In this document: piece after piece, positions 33,644-45,289 of the stretch
Layout of the letters: each line of letters starts with the position of its first letter
Numbering within the stretch: position 1 is the first letter of the stretch
NCBI GenBank assembly: GCA_949361645.1
Contig: OX442435.1
Location: forward strand, 2,071,999-2,135,998
Reading direction: 5' to 3'
Source: Spongilla lacustris
Taxonomy: Eukaryota > Porifera > Demospongiae > Spongillida > Spongillidae
Length of the DNA stretch: 64,000 nucleotides
The notes under the pieces: model-generated
What the model saw: only the letters and a program-made list of their open reading frames with translations
Told to the model about the DNA's origin: nothing
The model's database searches: none
Made by a program: the position numbers and the translations under genes

Positions 33644-35833
33644 ATGGAAGCCATCACACACACTATCTGTAGTGTGTGCTCAAAGTCCTACAATGATCCA
33701 AGAATTCTACCATGTTTGCACTCCTTCTGTCAACATTGTCTCCATCATGAGATACAGAAAAGTGTTTCCCAACAAGTGTTCAAATGTCCCACCTGTGAAC
33801 GAAGCACAAATATCCCTATAGGAGGGGCCAGTGTTCTTCCTAAGAACCTCCATCTTGGATTTGAGGTAGAAGTAGCTGGGTACATATCTAAGATTGTCAG
33901 CAACAGTGAGGTGTGTTGTGATGAATGTATAGATGGACACAATGGTCCTGCAGTGGTGTTCTGTTGTACATGTTGTCAGTTCCTATGCAAGCATTGTCAT
34001 GACCACCATAGAAACAGCCGAAAACTGTCCAAACACAATATGGTTGGACTGGACCATGAGGGAGCCAAACAACTGCAGGCCACCATGAAGCCAAGCGAGT
34101 ATTACTGCTCTCAGCCTAACCATGAGGACAATAAGCTGAACTTTTATTGTGAGACCTCTAACTTAATGGTGTGCAGAGACTGCACCACAGTTGCCCACAA
34201 GGACCATGGTGTGACTGAACTTTCCACTGCTGCAGAGGCTCATTGAGGTGACATGAGAGGGACACTCCAATGTGTACAAGACACATTGGCTGGAGCCATT
34301 GATGCTAATGAGAAGACCATGAAACAAGTGGAGACCACCAAACAGGAAGCTGAACTGGCCATCAAACATGCATTTGAGCAGCTATATGAAACACTTGAGG
34401 AAAGGAAGAAGGCACTGTTGTCAGAGCTGGAAAACATTGCACTCACCCAGACAACATCCCTTACCCTCCAGAAGGAGCAGCTTGAGAAGATCAAAAAGGA
34501 CATCAGCCACTACCCTGAGATGACCTCCCACATCCTCCAGACCTACACTGACCATGAGGTGGTAGCTATGGGAGGACTTATACCCACTGAACTGAAGGCC
34601 ATCCTTAGAATGGTTCAGAATGTGTCCTCTGCAGCAAGCCAATATGGTCGCTTAACCTGTACAGTGCATACAGATCTCCTTGTACATGAAATATTGAATT
34701 TTGGGGATGTATATGACCAATCTCCAGTTCCATGTAAAAGCATAATCTCTTTTCCATCTGTGAGCAGAATTGAGAAAATGTATTTGAGGAAATTAGATAT
34801 GAGGATGTTGAATGGAAAGAGGTACCCACATGGTGGTGTACAGGTTGAGGCTGAGATGAGGTCCAAGGCCCATAATGGAGCAGTTGTGTTAGGAGAGGTG
34901 GAGGACCACAGGGATGGTACCTACACCATCACCCTCACCCCTCAGACTGCTGGTCCTCACCAGTTGGTCATCACAATGGATGGTCAGCATGTCCAGAACA
35001 GTCCTCATGACATTGATGTAAGATCTAAACGGGACTACCTCACCTTATGTGATGCCCAACAAGTGATCAAGTGCAGTGTTCCATTATGTGTTGCCATCCA
35101 TGACAGTGGAGACATCTATGTAGGGAGTGCTGATAACTGCATTTATGTATTTGATCAAACAGGTCAACTGAAGAATACCATAGGTAGTGGTGGAAGTGGT
35201 GATGGTCAGTTTAGTAATCCATGTGGTATATTCATCAAGGGAGATGTCTTGTATGTTGCAGATGGTGAAAACCATCGTATACAGAAGCTAACAGCTAGGG
35301 GAGAGTTCCTTCATAAGTTTGGTCAGAAGGGATCAGGTCAGGGACAGTTTGATAACCCCTCTAGAGTCATTGTTGACTCAAACAACAGGCTGATTGTTGC
35401 TGACTTAGATAACAATAGGATACAAATATTTAATGAGGATGGTGGTTGGTTATGGACTATAGACGTAAATGGTGATGACGACTTTGAGGAACCATTTGAT
35501 CTTGCCTTAGACCCTCAGGGAAATATCCATGTTTTATCTGCAACATCAAATGCCATAAAAGTCTTCACCAAGGAAGGTGTCTATGTCAGATCGTATGGTG
35601 ATAGAAATTCGCCTAATGGAATAGTCATTGATGATGAAGGTTATAGCATTGTCAGTGATGATAAGGGTGAGGGTGATGGTGGAGTTTGTCTCTCCATATA
35701 TGATCCCAAAGGAAACAAGATCCACACAGTGCGGAATCTGAACAACCTGTCGGGTACTGCTTTTGATCCCAAAGATTGTAGTGTGTATGTTGCTGACTAT
35801 GGTGCTAATACCATATTGAAGTATTGTGTTTAG
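33644..35833 (+). CDS. TRIM-B: TRIM-NHL ligase exon with one premature stop
   Basis: The architecture is the same as TRIM-A and would be 729 residues if read through. The exon starts at 33637 after acceptor CCCCTTACAG. The RING (C-x2-C, C-x-H, C-x2-C, C-P-x-C) and both B-boxes are intact. Codon 201, just after B-box 2, is TGA (34244-34246) where TRIM-A and TRIM-C have CGA for arginine. The frame continues without any other lesion to 35833 through coiled coil, filamin repeat and NHL propeller. CGA to TGA is a one-step CpG transition. B-box 2 also has SNL where the others have CNL (TCT for TGT), losing one zinc ligand. It may be a recent pseudogene, a polymorphic allele or a truncated RING/B-box protein. 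An acidic, glycine-rich loop near the C-terminus (DDKGEGDGG) is longer than in TRIM-A. Confidence 0.85.
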
Positions 35834-37250
35834 TACTTCATCTAATTGTAGTGATGTGCAATGCAGTGTATATGCTGTTATAATAGTGCATCTGACACTA
35901 TATTTAAGTATTGTATGTAGGTACTTCATGATGCGATGATGATGTGTAAGTGTTGTATGCTTTGATCTGATCTGTGGATTTAAATTTATGCACAGGGGGA
36001 ATGAAGTATATGTATGCAACACATTGTACCATTATTGTTTCTGGGCGCAGAAGTGCAAAGGTCCCACTGCTGAATAATGCTTTTCTATTGATTTGTTTCA
36101 TGGTAATGGAATATGGCTGAGGGCCTGTCTGACCAGGAATCAATGCTTAGGTCAAGATGGTGTCTACTGCCTTTTCAACTCCACCACCGCACTGGCTGGC
36201 TATACATAAATGATTTGGGACATTTCCGGTACTTTCTCAAAATCTGAAAGAAAAGTAACACTTGCATGTAATTAGAAAATCGGTGCCTTATAATTCATAT
36301 TATTGAATAGAGGATGGAAAAATTAGGAATTTGAAAAGCTACATTATGCTGCTTGGTACGTTTGCAGAGGGAACGTGTACATGTACTTGATGATTTAAGT
36401 TCATTTCATGTAAACTGCTTTAAACCTGTTATGCAATCATTCATAAACTACTACTTACATAACACTAATAATTTGTAACAAGTGCATACATTGTAGACAT
36501 CTACATGACCATTAGTTATCTGTCAAGATATTTGCCAATCCCTGTACAGAAGATGTTCACAACAGAGACAGTACAACATAATACAAAGATGCATACATGA
36601 TGACAAAATCTTCTGGTACTGTTGTACACAAACACACACGTATGTATGCTAATTTTCCAGGAAGGACACAATATCTGTAAGTCGGGCCAGCCTCTCGCGG
36701 TGGTTCAACAGTTCTGAAGGCTTTGGGCCTGTCAATTATGAGTGCCCATAAAGTGCATGTGTACTTTTACATGTTAGCAACTCACTGGGCAATGGTGTAG
36801 GTCTGCAAACACCAGTGCCATCATCAAACTCCCATTGCAATCCTTCTGTGGCTGTGGGGAGCATAGGACACTGTATATCTATATGGACTAAACTGTACGC
36901 ACATATACAATGTATGGAACAAAAGGTACAATCATGCACTACAACTTTTTGTGTAACCCTTCATCCCACACTAGGGTAATCTGCCTTGCATAAACTCTGT
37001 GGGCGATATTATTGTCCGTACAAGCAACTGTATCTCTGAAATAAATGACATCAAATCAATACCTAATATAAGAAAGTTGAAGCAAAACATTATGCTTGCT
37101 AAGGCACATTTTGTTTGAACTGAACTGCTCCATACCTATATGCCCACATCAATACATGACACATGCACACACATACCTTGTTTAACCTCTTGCTCTGTTT
37201 GTCCCAGAAGTGAAAAAAGCTCTGCTATATAAGCTACAAGTCTTTCACCA

Positions 37251-37290
<40 letters not shown>

Positions 37291-37560
37291 TAAACTTCTT
37301 ACTCTGTCTCAGACGTGAACTATATACTGCATGATGGTCAAGTATGCTTTTCCCTCAAGGTTCATCACTCTGGTTCTTTAACTCATGCTTCCAATATATG
37401 GAGAAGGTGATGCAATGAGCATGTGGATGACACTGACAGTTTTTCAACCTTGTTACTAGGCAATGCATGTAGTGGTTAACTAGGCAACACATGCATGCAT
37501 ATGGTTGGTTAGTCATTAAAATCTGTAACATATTGTTCAGCAAATTAATCTCCAGCTAGA
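35834..37560 (-). pseudogene. TRIM-B 3' flank with antisense COPS8 exons 4-6
   Basis: On the minus strand, exon 5 (36786-36851) and exon 6 (36649-36728, ending ARLTDIVSFLEN and stop) are intact, with acceptor CCCCACAG, donor GTGAGT and acceptor TTGACAG. Exon 4 (about 37174-37391) is split by roughly 115 bp that includes a CA microsatellite (37257-37285). Exons 1-3 are missing, so no full COPS8 can be made. The preserved exons suggest a young duplication. Confidence 0.8.
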
Positions 37561-37657
37561 ATTATTTAGCTCCATTATCACCATATGCTTATAAGCCTGG
37601 ACTACATATATTGTCAAATCCACAAATGTAAATGTAATTTGCACACACACACGCACG

Positions 37658-37722
<65 letters not shown>

Positions 37723-38530
37723 GGCAAGATTATAATGAAGGTTGGGTAGGAAGGTAGCTGGCATAAAATGTAAATGGACTTAATGTAGCATTGTGGCAAA
37801 GTACATGTAGATGATAAGCAATAAGTGTGCATGTGCGTAACACTGACTTGTATGAAATTGCGTCAGAAATATTCTACATTCCATAGATATTTCTCAATGC
37901 TTTGGGGGGAAAACGTCAAGCATATAAATTTGATTCTATATGCAATGACTCCACTACCACTAGAATTTAGCCATGCACATTCTCACCAAAAAAATTTAGC
38001 ATCATTCAAAACTTGAGGTTCAGGTTAGAATACTGTTTTGTTCTGCTTTACTATGGACCATCCCATATACTTATCTTGTCTTCATTCATGCATTATCTAA
38101 ACCAAACAAGTTCTATTATACGAAAATGCCATTGATATGATAAATAACAGTTGGTATTGTGCCTTTCTGAACTATTAACTATTCCACATGCCCATAACCA
38201 TCAAATAGGATGGGTATGGGCATGTGCTTTTGGGATTAACAAATGGAAGTCAATTTGAGTTGATTCTTCGTATCCTTGGACTTTTGAAGCTGTGCATGAA
38301 ACAAGGCTAGGAATAGCACCAAACATTGTAGAAGGAGTTGGGCTATCAGAATATGTATTGTATGTTTCTAATTAAACCCACGTTTGTCAACTAATAAAAA
38401 TGGATTTGACAATAATTTGATTTACATGACACTGGTGTTTGAAATGACATTTGCAAATTAGGCAAATTCTATAGGCATAAAATATAATCAGGTGCTATAC
38501 GGGTAGTAACTGCAACATCACATGTAACCC
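37561..38530. other. Spacer between TRIM-B and TRIM-D with CA microsatellite
   Basis: It holds a (CA)n tract at about 37647-37719 and an inverted pair CACATGCCCATA / TATGGGCATGTG around 38187-38227. The TRIM upstream flank occupies about 38160-38530. The acceptor before TRIM-D is mutated (CCCCTTACTG in place of CCCCTTACAG). No independent gene is seen. Confidence 0.55.
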
Positions 38531-39080
38531 CTTACTGTGATGTCATGGAAGCCCTCAGAACCTCATCTTGGATTTGTAGCTGGGTATGTGTCTAAGATTG
38601 TCAGCAACAGTGTGATGTGTTGTGATGAATGTATAGATGGAAGTATTGGTCCTGCAGTGGTGTTCTGTTTTACATGTTGTCAGTTCATGTGTACCTTCTG
38701 CCATGACTACCACAAACACAGCAGAAATCTGTCCAAACACAATATGGTTGGATTAGATACGGATGGGGTCAAACAACTGCAGGCCACCATGAAGCCAAGA
38801 GAGCTCTCAGCCTAACCATGAGGACAAAAAGCTGAACTTTTATTGTGAGATATGTAACCTGCTGGTGTGTACAGATTGTACCACAGTAGCCCACAAGGAC
38901 CATGGTGTGACAAAACTTTCTACTGCTGCAGAGCTCATCAAGGTGACATGATAGGGACACTCCAATGTGTACAAGACACATTGGCTGGAGCCGATATTGA
39001 TGCTAATAAGAAGACCATGAAACAAGTGGAGATCACCAAACATGAAGTTGAACTGGCCATCAAACATGCATCTATGTATA
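38531..39080 (+). pseudogene. TRIM-D: truncated TRIM without RING or NHL
   Basis: The copy starts at the usual ATGGAAGCC, then jumps to CTCAGAACCTC, deleting the whole RING. B-box 1 is kept (NSVMCCDECIDG, CTFCHDYHKHSR). An 8-base deletion after AAGCCAAGAGAG shifts the frame before B-box 2, whose remains (KLNFYCEICNLLVCTDCTTV) are in another frame. Similarity ends in the coiled coil at about 39076. The splice acceptor is lost as well. This is a pseudogene, although a 92-aa B-box-only frame (38537-38815) remains open. Confidence 0.85.
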
Positions 39081-40560
39081 ACTGTAGGTCCTAGTACACG
39101 GAACTGTATGCACATTTATATGGAGTCCTCACATTTTACAATCACAATCACTTTTGATCAAATGAATCCTGCATGCTATTAACCCTTCATCCCTCACCAT
39201 AATCTGCACTTTGGGGCTTGCATGTGACAGTACCTTTTGCATGTGTTGCCAGGCATGATATGATAAATCATTGACACATATGATTATCAAGCTGGCAAGT
39301 ATACATCTGTATAATGAATCTCCCATCATGCCAGTGCAGCAGTCATTGCATCCTATTCTTCATCTGGATGGTGTATTGATGAAGAAGTTATATACCTTGA
39401 AATCAGAAAGGTTTATCTTTGAAACTGGATAGCTTTCGATTCCAGCAACTTATATAGTATAAAGTCCTTACCTGCTGATAAAGCACGTCTACATTCAGTT
39501 TCAGCCAAGCATGTTGCATTATGGCTTTCTCTAGCACCCTCCATAGGGCTAGGCTTCCATGTTGGAGTTCCATATTGCAGTAAAGTGGTGGTTGCATGGG
39601 CTTAATTAGATATCTCGTACAATATATGGGTCTCACTGACACTGTGGGAGCGAAGTCCCAACCCACCTAAATGTAGAGGGAGCTGTGCTTGACACCATGA
39701 AGCATCAGTTATGGTGACTGCCATACAGTTAAGGAAACACTGGCGCACATCAACATCAAACATATGTAGAGCATCAATTAAAGGCTATATATTATGGAGT
39801 TGGAATAGCTCGTCGACGAGCCAAGTGATTGAACCGACAGAAACCACCACACATACGGATGAGTGTTAGAGCTACTTATGGGTCCCTACTTGCAATATCT
39901 TCAAGTTTGGATAACAACTTCTACATTTGGACGCAATGTAATATTTCATTTAAAATTATTTTTAAATATATTTAGTTTGTTTACACAAAATTAAATTAAT
40001 CCCGCATTATTAAAGCAATTATTTGTTTGTGGGCAATTTATAAACTTGATTGATGAACACCCTGTATAGTTCACAGAAATGTGTGTGTGTGTGTGTGTGT
40101 GTGTGACTTGTAAGCATGTGGGTATTTATGTACACAGCTTAATTATACTTGCTTTTGCTTCAACTTCAGGAGTCCCTGTACCTATTGATTTGATGTACGC
40201 ACATAAATTAGTTAGCCCTCCTTTATATATGTTACAACTTTTGACCAACTCAATCCTATGTTTAACCCTTCATCCCACACTAGGGTAATAAGCTCTATGG
40301 CGGTTATTATTGTCCGCACAAGCAACTGTATCTCTGAAATAAATGACATCAAATCAATACCTTTTAAAATATAAGAAAGTTGAAGCAAAACATTATGCAT
40401 GCTAAGGCCCATTTTGTTTGAAACTGTTCCATACCTATATGCCCACATCAATACATGACACATGCATACACATGCATACCTTGTTTAACCTCTTGCTCTG
40501 TTTGTTCCAGAAGTGGTGAACAAAGGTCTGCTATAAGCTGTGTACATTAATACCCACATG
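39081..40560. other. Mosaic of COPS8 and MITE fragments
   Basis: About 39110-39330 matches COPS8 intron 4 (as at 28261-28400). A minus-oriented MITE end TTGATTGATGAACACCCTG stops at 40064. A (GT)n tract lies at 40079-40105. About 40130-40200 is an inverted scrap of the same intron, and 40210-40535 is COPS8 intron 4 plus the start of exon 4 in antisense. No functional gene. Confidence 0.6.
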
Positions 40561-41093
40561 CTTACAAGTCTTTCACCACTCACAGAGACACTAGTGGTTA
40601 ACTAGGCAACACGTACGTATGGTTAGTTAGTCATATAAATCTGTAACAACGTTCAGCAAATTAATCTCCAGCCTGAATTGTTTAGCTCCACATGGCGTGC
40701 ACGTGACCCCGATCCAATCCCTGTCTAAATAATCTATGGTCAAATCCAGAAATGTAAATGTAATGTGCACACACCCACACACAGAAGGCAAGATTATAAT
40801 GAAGGTTGGGTACGGTCTAGGCAAGGGAACTGGCTTATATGTAAATGGACTTAATGCGGCATTGCGTAGATGTAACACTGAAAGTGTGCAGAAATGCTCT
40901 CATGCAATCCATAGTTTTTCTCAATGCTTTTGAAAAAAATAGTCCAGCACATAAATTTGCTTTCTAGATGCAATGACTCCCCGACCACTAGAATTTAGCC
41001 ATGCACATTAATTCCCACCAAATGTACACTACAGGCACATATAACGCAACATCATTCAAATCTTTCCAGATCATGACTGGATCACGTAACTTG

Positions 41094-41307
41094 ACATAGG
41101 CGTCGGAACGGGTTTAAAACAAAACAGTGCCGTTTAATGGGCCTGAATCATTATTGTGGGCTCCTGCCTCGTACAAATACGAGCGGGGGGGGGGCCTTAC
41201 TTTGGCCCAAATACGAGCGGGGGGTGAGGTCCCCCTCGCGTTGGGCCAAATATACGAGCGGGGGCGCGGGGTCGACGCTCCCCCTCATATAGATCTGGGG
41301 GAGCAAT

Positions 41308-41346
<39 letters not shown>

Positions 41347-41381
41347 TTGCTGGCCTGCTTCCCCAGTTCCGACGCCTATGT
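41094..41381. mobile_element. Foldback element with 16-bp terminal inverted repeats
   Basis: ACATAGGCGTCGGAAC at the left is exactly mirrored by GTTCCGACGCCTATGT at the right. TTG flanks both ends. The related site at about 38011 (AAACTTGAGGTTCAGG) lacks the insertion and so serves as an empty site. The interior holds three copies of AAATACGAGCGGGGG and a C run of more than 30 bases (41312-41346). Confidence 0.75.
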
Positions 41382-41568
41382 TTGAGGTTCAGGTTGGAAT
41401 ACCGCCTGACTTTATTCTGCTTTACTTTATTCTGCTTTACTATGGACCATTCAACCGGAATCGGAGCTTTAAAAACGATGCATCTACTATGTACGTAGTA
41501 TGCCCAGAGAAGTGCTAACTTATTTAAAAATTATTACAAAAAGTATATTTAACTTGCGCGCTCGTTTA

Positions 41569-42814
41569 ATGGAAAGAGGGCTAGGAAAAAGGAAAAAGTT
41601 AGCAGCGCATCCAAGAAAGAAAATGTTGCGAGTTGACAAACAAAAACTGGGTGAGTGTTGTAGTTTTTATTTTTAAAAGTTTAGTTTTTTTTGTACAGAA
41701 ATCAGTACCGGTACATGTAATGTGCTAACTACTGAATAGAGTCTTCCTTTCCTTGTTAAAAATCGGAGGCCCGGTTCAGCTGTACTGTTGCACGTGCAGC
41801 GGACTAATGTGTGCAGCGTGATGACTGGATGGTTTAGAATGTGCTAGAAATAGGCAGGCCTGTGACAATATTAAGGATCAGAGGTACGCACAGAAATAGG
41901 ACAGTCTCATCAGTAGCATAGCCCTATGGTGTACTTGCAGTTACATGGGTGGGTTGAATTGCATGGGCACTTGGGGCATGCACAGGCGCAGGGCTGAGGT
42001 GTCATTGCACGTGCAGCACATGACCTGCAAAGTGATTGGACAGTTACATATAGTAGGTGTTGAATGGTATAGAATTTTTAAATTGTATACATCTAGAAGT
42101 ACACAATAAGATCTGCCCAACTGTAGCTGAACTTCACTGAACTACCCCCCCTGACCCTCCCTGGCTACAGGCTGTTACTGGCTCTCATGCCAGGACAGTC
42201 AGTGGCCTGCAGGCTGTAATTTGTATCATTGTCCAGTGAGGGTACATTGCTCCTTTTTACTAACTTTGTCGAGAGTCAGTACATAAATCTTTCATGGTTA
42301 CAGTTCCTCTGCTATATTTGTGATGTGTAGGCTGTTAGGTTTACTCCTGATATTGGATATCCTCCTACCTGTCACAATCTCACAAGTTCAAACAGTTCTT
42401 CAATAAGTCCTTTTTTATTTGACTGCTATGACAGGCTCAGAATATGATTACATATAATAAGCTGGTTATTCGTAATAGTGGATGTTGGCAGTGGATGAGA
42501 TACTGGTGTGGCCTAATACATATGTAACTAAAATGAACATACCTCTACAGTGTATATGATACACGATGCTGCATTTTACAGAAGCTGTGACAGTTGATGT
42601 CATCATTACTGATGACATGATGGAGCAGAAGGAGCTTGACCCAATGGAGCAGGGAAAGGATGAAGGTGATGATCAACTGAAGCATTGGGAGCTGACAAAA
42701 GAACCACACCTTGGTACATAACAACCAAACAGTATATTGAAGGATACTATTTCTCTCCCTAGCCACCAACCCTGAGGCAAGCTTAGAACACACTCGATCT
42801 CAAGTCAACACCAG
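41569..42814 (+). CDS. TRIM-C upstream coding exons 1-3
   Basis: Exon 1 is 41569-41650 (MERGLGKRKKLAAHPRKKM, donor CTGG|GTGAGT). Exon 2 is 42582-42713 (VTVDDIITDD-type head, then EQGKDEGDDQLKHWEL, donor CTTG|GTACAT). Exon 3 is 42763-42814 (TNPEASLEHTRSQVNT, donor CCAG|GTATGG). The phases 1, 1 and 2 fit the TRIM exon at 48262 and add 91 residues. The final intron is about 5.4 kb and carries a foldback element and a long minisatellite. An alternative exon 4 (42898-42973, ending TAA) follows exon 3 closely. Confidence 0.68.
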
Positions 42815-43129
42815 GTATGGCATCTGAATTATAAGTATGATGTGGAAGCTCACCAATAAAGACTAACCACTAGAGAACCTACTTTAACTATTGATAGGAA
42901 AGTAATTAGGATGAGGTCAAATGTGATGCGGACTATAAAATGCTCTGGGAACTACCCATTGATCTGCATTTAACCCTCTCTCGCTTTAGCATGAATAATC
43001 TGTATATATTTTGATCTATTTTTTAAATTATAGTACATGTAACTACAAACCATAAAATATTATACATACAATGTTATATACATGTTCATATAAGTTTGTA
43101 TGACAATATTCAGCCATTCTAATGTAATT

Positions 43130-43400
43130 TATTATTGCCTAGCAACCTTTGTGCTCTACATCAAAACTCGTGCTCTAAACTACGATTACAACACCATTTA
43201 TAAATTGATTGTTGCGTAGCAACACGGTTTGTCAACTTTGTGCTCTACATCAAAACTCGTGCTTCAAGCTTTCCAAAGTAATGTTCCATTCTCTGCCGCT
43301 AGCTGTCATCCCATATTTTTTCAGGATCAGCATTGCCCCAAATTTAGGAGGAACACTAATTTGTTGTCTCACTTTGGAGGTCTAACACCAATCAAGAATT
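43130..43400 (+). repeat. Second copy of the unit-associated segment
   Basis: It matches 32338-32510 (CTTCAAGCTTTCCAAAGTAA, TCACTTTGGAGGTC). The duplicated words TTTGTGCTCTACATCAAAAC appear twice within it. Confidence 0.5.
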
Positions 43401-43684
43401 GGGTATATGGATTGGGCATTAAAATGCCTCCACGAACATTATGTGCTTACCCTAGAAGATGACAATGATGGAGAAACAAATTTGGTATAAAAGGCACTGG
43501 ATTGGTATACAGGTAGATTTAGGGTCCACTGCTACTCATTACAAGCATTCCTGTCCTGTTGTGCGCTCCTAAGAAAATGAATGTGGTGAAGATTGTTGAC
43601 TGGGTATGTGGAAGGGCAAAATCCATTTTGCTCCCTGAGGAATAGTGAGAAGAGAAGAAGAAGAGGAAAAGGACCAGATGACCA

Positions 43685-43723
<39 letters not shown>

Positions 43724-44472
43724 CACGTAATGGATGCTGACCTTATGTGCCATTTTATTGTAGTGTTCTATCTGTCTAGATTTTTTTTCATGTTCACCAG
43801 CAATATAATCTGTTACACGGCTGTTTGCGGCTGGAAACCTAGTGTATAAATAGAATTTTACAGTACTAGTTTACATCCTCTTAGCAACCAGCCTAGCAAC
43901 CTAGTATGCTTCAAAAAGCTCGATGTGTCTGGTAATTGGGTGGCAGTGTATAAGGTTTGGCAAATAGCATGTTGTGGGGCAGTCCTAAATAGATTAATTG
44001 GATTTCGTGTCCCAAGCACACAACTTCAGTTTTTGGTTCTTGTCTACTTAGTTGTGTTACGTTAATTACGAGTGATTAGAGTGTTGTGCATAGAAGGTCA
44101 CTTTGTCAGCTTCCTGCAGTTTTCCCAGCCATTCTGCATACATATTTGCGTTCCTGTGTCATTTTTCAACACGTACAAAGTAACCAGGTATAATTTTATA
44201 ATATGGCCAAAAATGTTGACTTTCGCATAGTTTGAGCTGAGTGTTGGCTTGTACCGTATAAGTCACATAATGGAGGAACATGCAGACCTTTTTGCAAGGC
44301 TATGCAGTATTTGTGCTGTCACAGAGGCTGCATATTACATTAGGCATTGATGGAAGAAGAAACCATTTATTGAATGTTGAAAATGAGGCTACTGGCTCAT
44401 ACAAGGCTCATACTGGCTTATGTACCAGGCTCATCCTGCATGATACTAAGGATACTGGCTCATGGCTCATAC
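43401..44472. other. TRIM-C last intron, first part
   Basis: It contains an (AAT)n trinucleotide tract at about 43685-43722 and otherwise unremarkable AT-rich DNA. The frame at 44280-44510 overlaps repeated CTGGCTCATAC words and has no domain. Confidence 0.45.
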
Positions 44473-44949
44473 TAATGGACCCTTTGCATGGAAGATCGGA
44501 AGTACGATAAACGTCACATCTGGAGTAAAAACCACAGCGGTTGCCTAGAAACATAGCGTCACGTCCGCGGACCTTTGCGTAATAAAATGGCAACGCTCGG
44601 AGTCTGCTCAGACATTGATCCTTCAGCCGATCCAGTTCCTGATCAAACTATGCTGCCAACAGTAAGCTTGACCGAGTCTGACATACCCAGAGCCTTTTTA
44701 AAGCCATCCATTAAAAAAGGCTCCGGGTATGTCAGACTCTGTCGAGCTTACTGTTGGCAGCATAGATTGACCAGGAACTGGATCGGCCGAAGGATCACTG
44801 TCTGAGTGGGAAGGAATGACTACAAGTGTTGCCATTTCATTATGCAAAGGTCCGCGAACGTGACACAATGTCTCTAGGCAACCGCTGTGGTTTTAACTCC
44901 AGACGTGACATTTATCGTACTTCCAATCTTTCATGCAAAGGGTCCATTA
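44473..44949. mobile_element. Long foldback (hairpin) element, copy 1
   Basis: TAATGGACCCTTTGCATG at the left is mirrored by CATGCAAAGGGTCCATTA at the right. The inverted pairing continues through almost the whole 477 bp, to a turn near 44710 (GCCTTTTTAAAGCCATCC). Terminal TA suggests a TA-target (Tc1/mariner-like) origin. A second copy is at 57757-58227. No protein is encoded. Confidence 0.8.
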
Positions 44950-45080
44950 AGAATATCTTTCATATGAAAGTGGGATACTGGTCACGTGTTCATACCAAGG
45001 CTACTGGCTCCCACTAAAGCAACTGGCTCATACTAACTAACCAAGGATACTGGCTCATACTAAGGTACTAGCTCATACCG

Positions 45081-45116
<36 letters not shown>

Positions 45117-45289
45117 CACATACTTATTCACCGGCACACACACAAACACACAAAAACAAACACCTACACACACATACACATACAAATCACTCATACTAAG
45201 GATACTGGTTGACAGCTCATGGCTAATCGTAAGAATATTTGCTCATACTAATACTAAGGCTACTTGCTAATAACACCCACACACACAGA

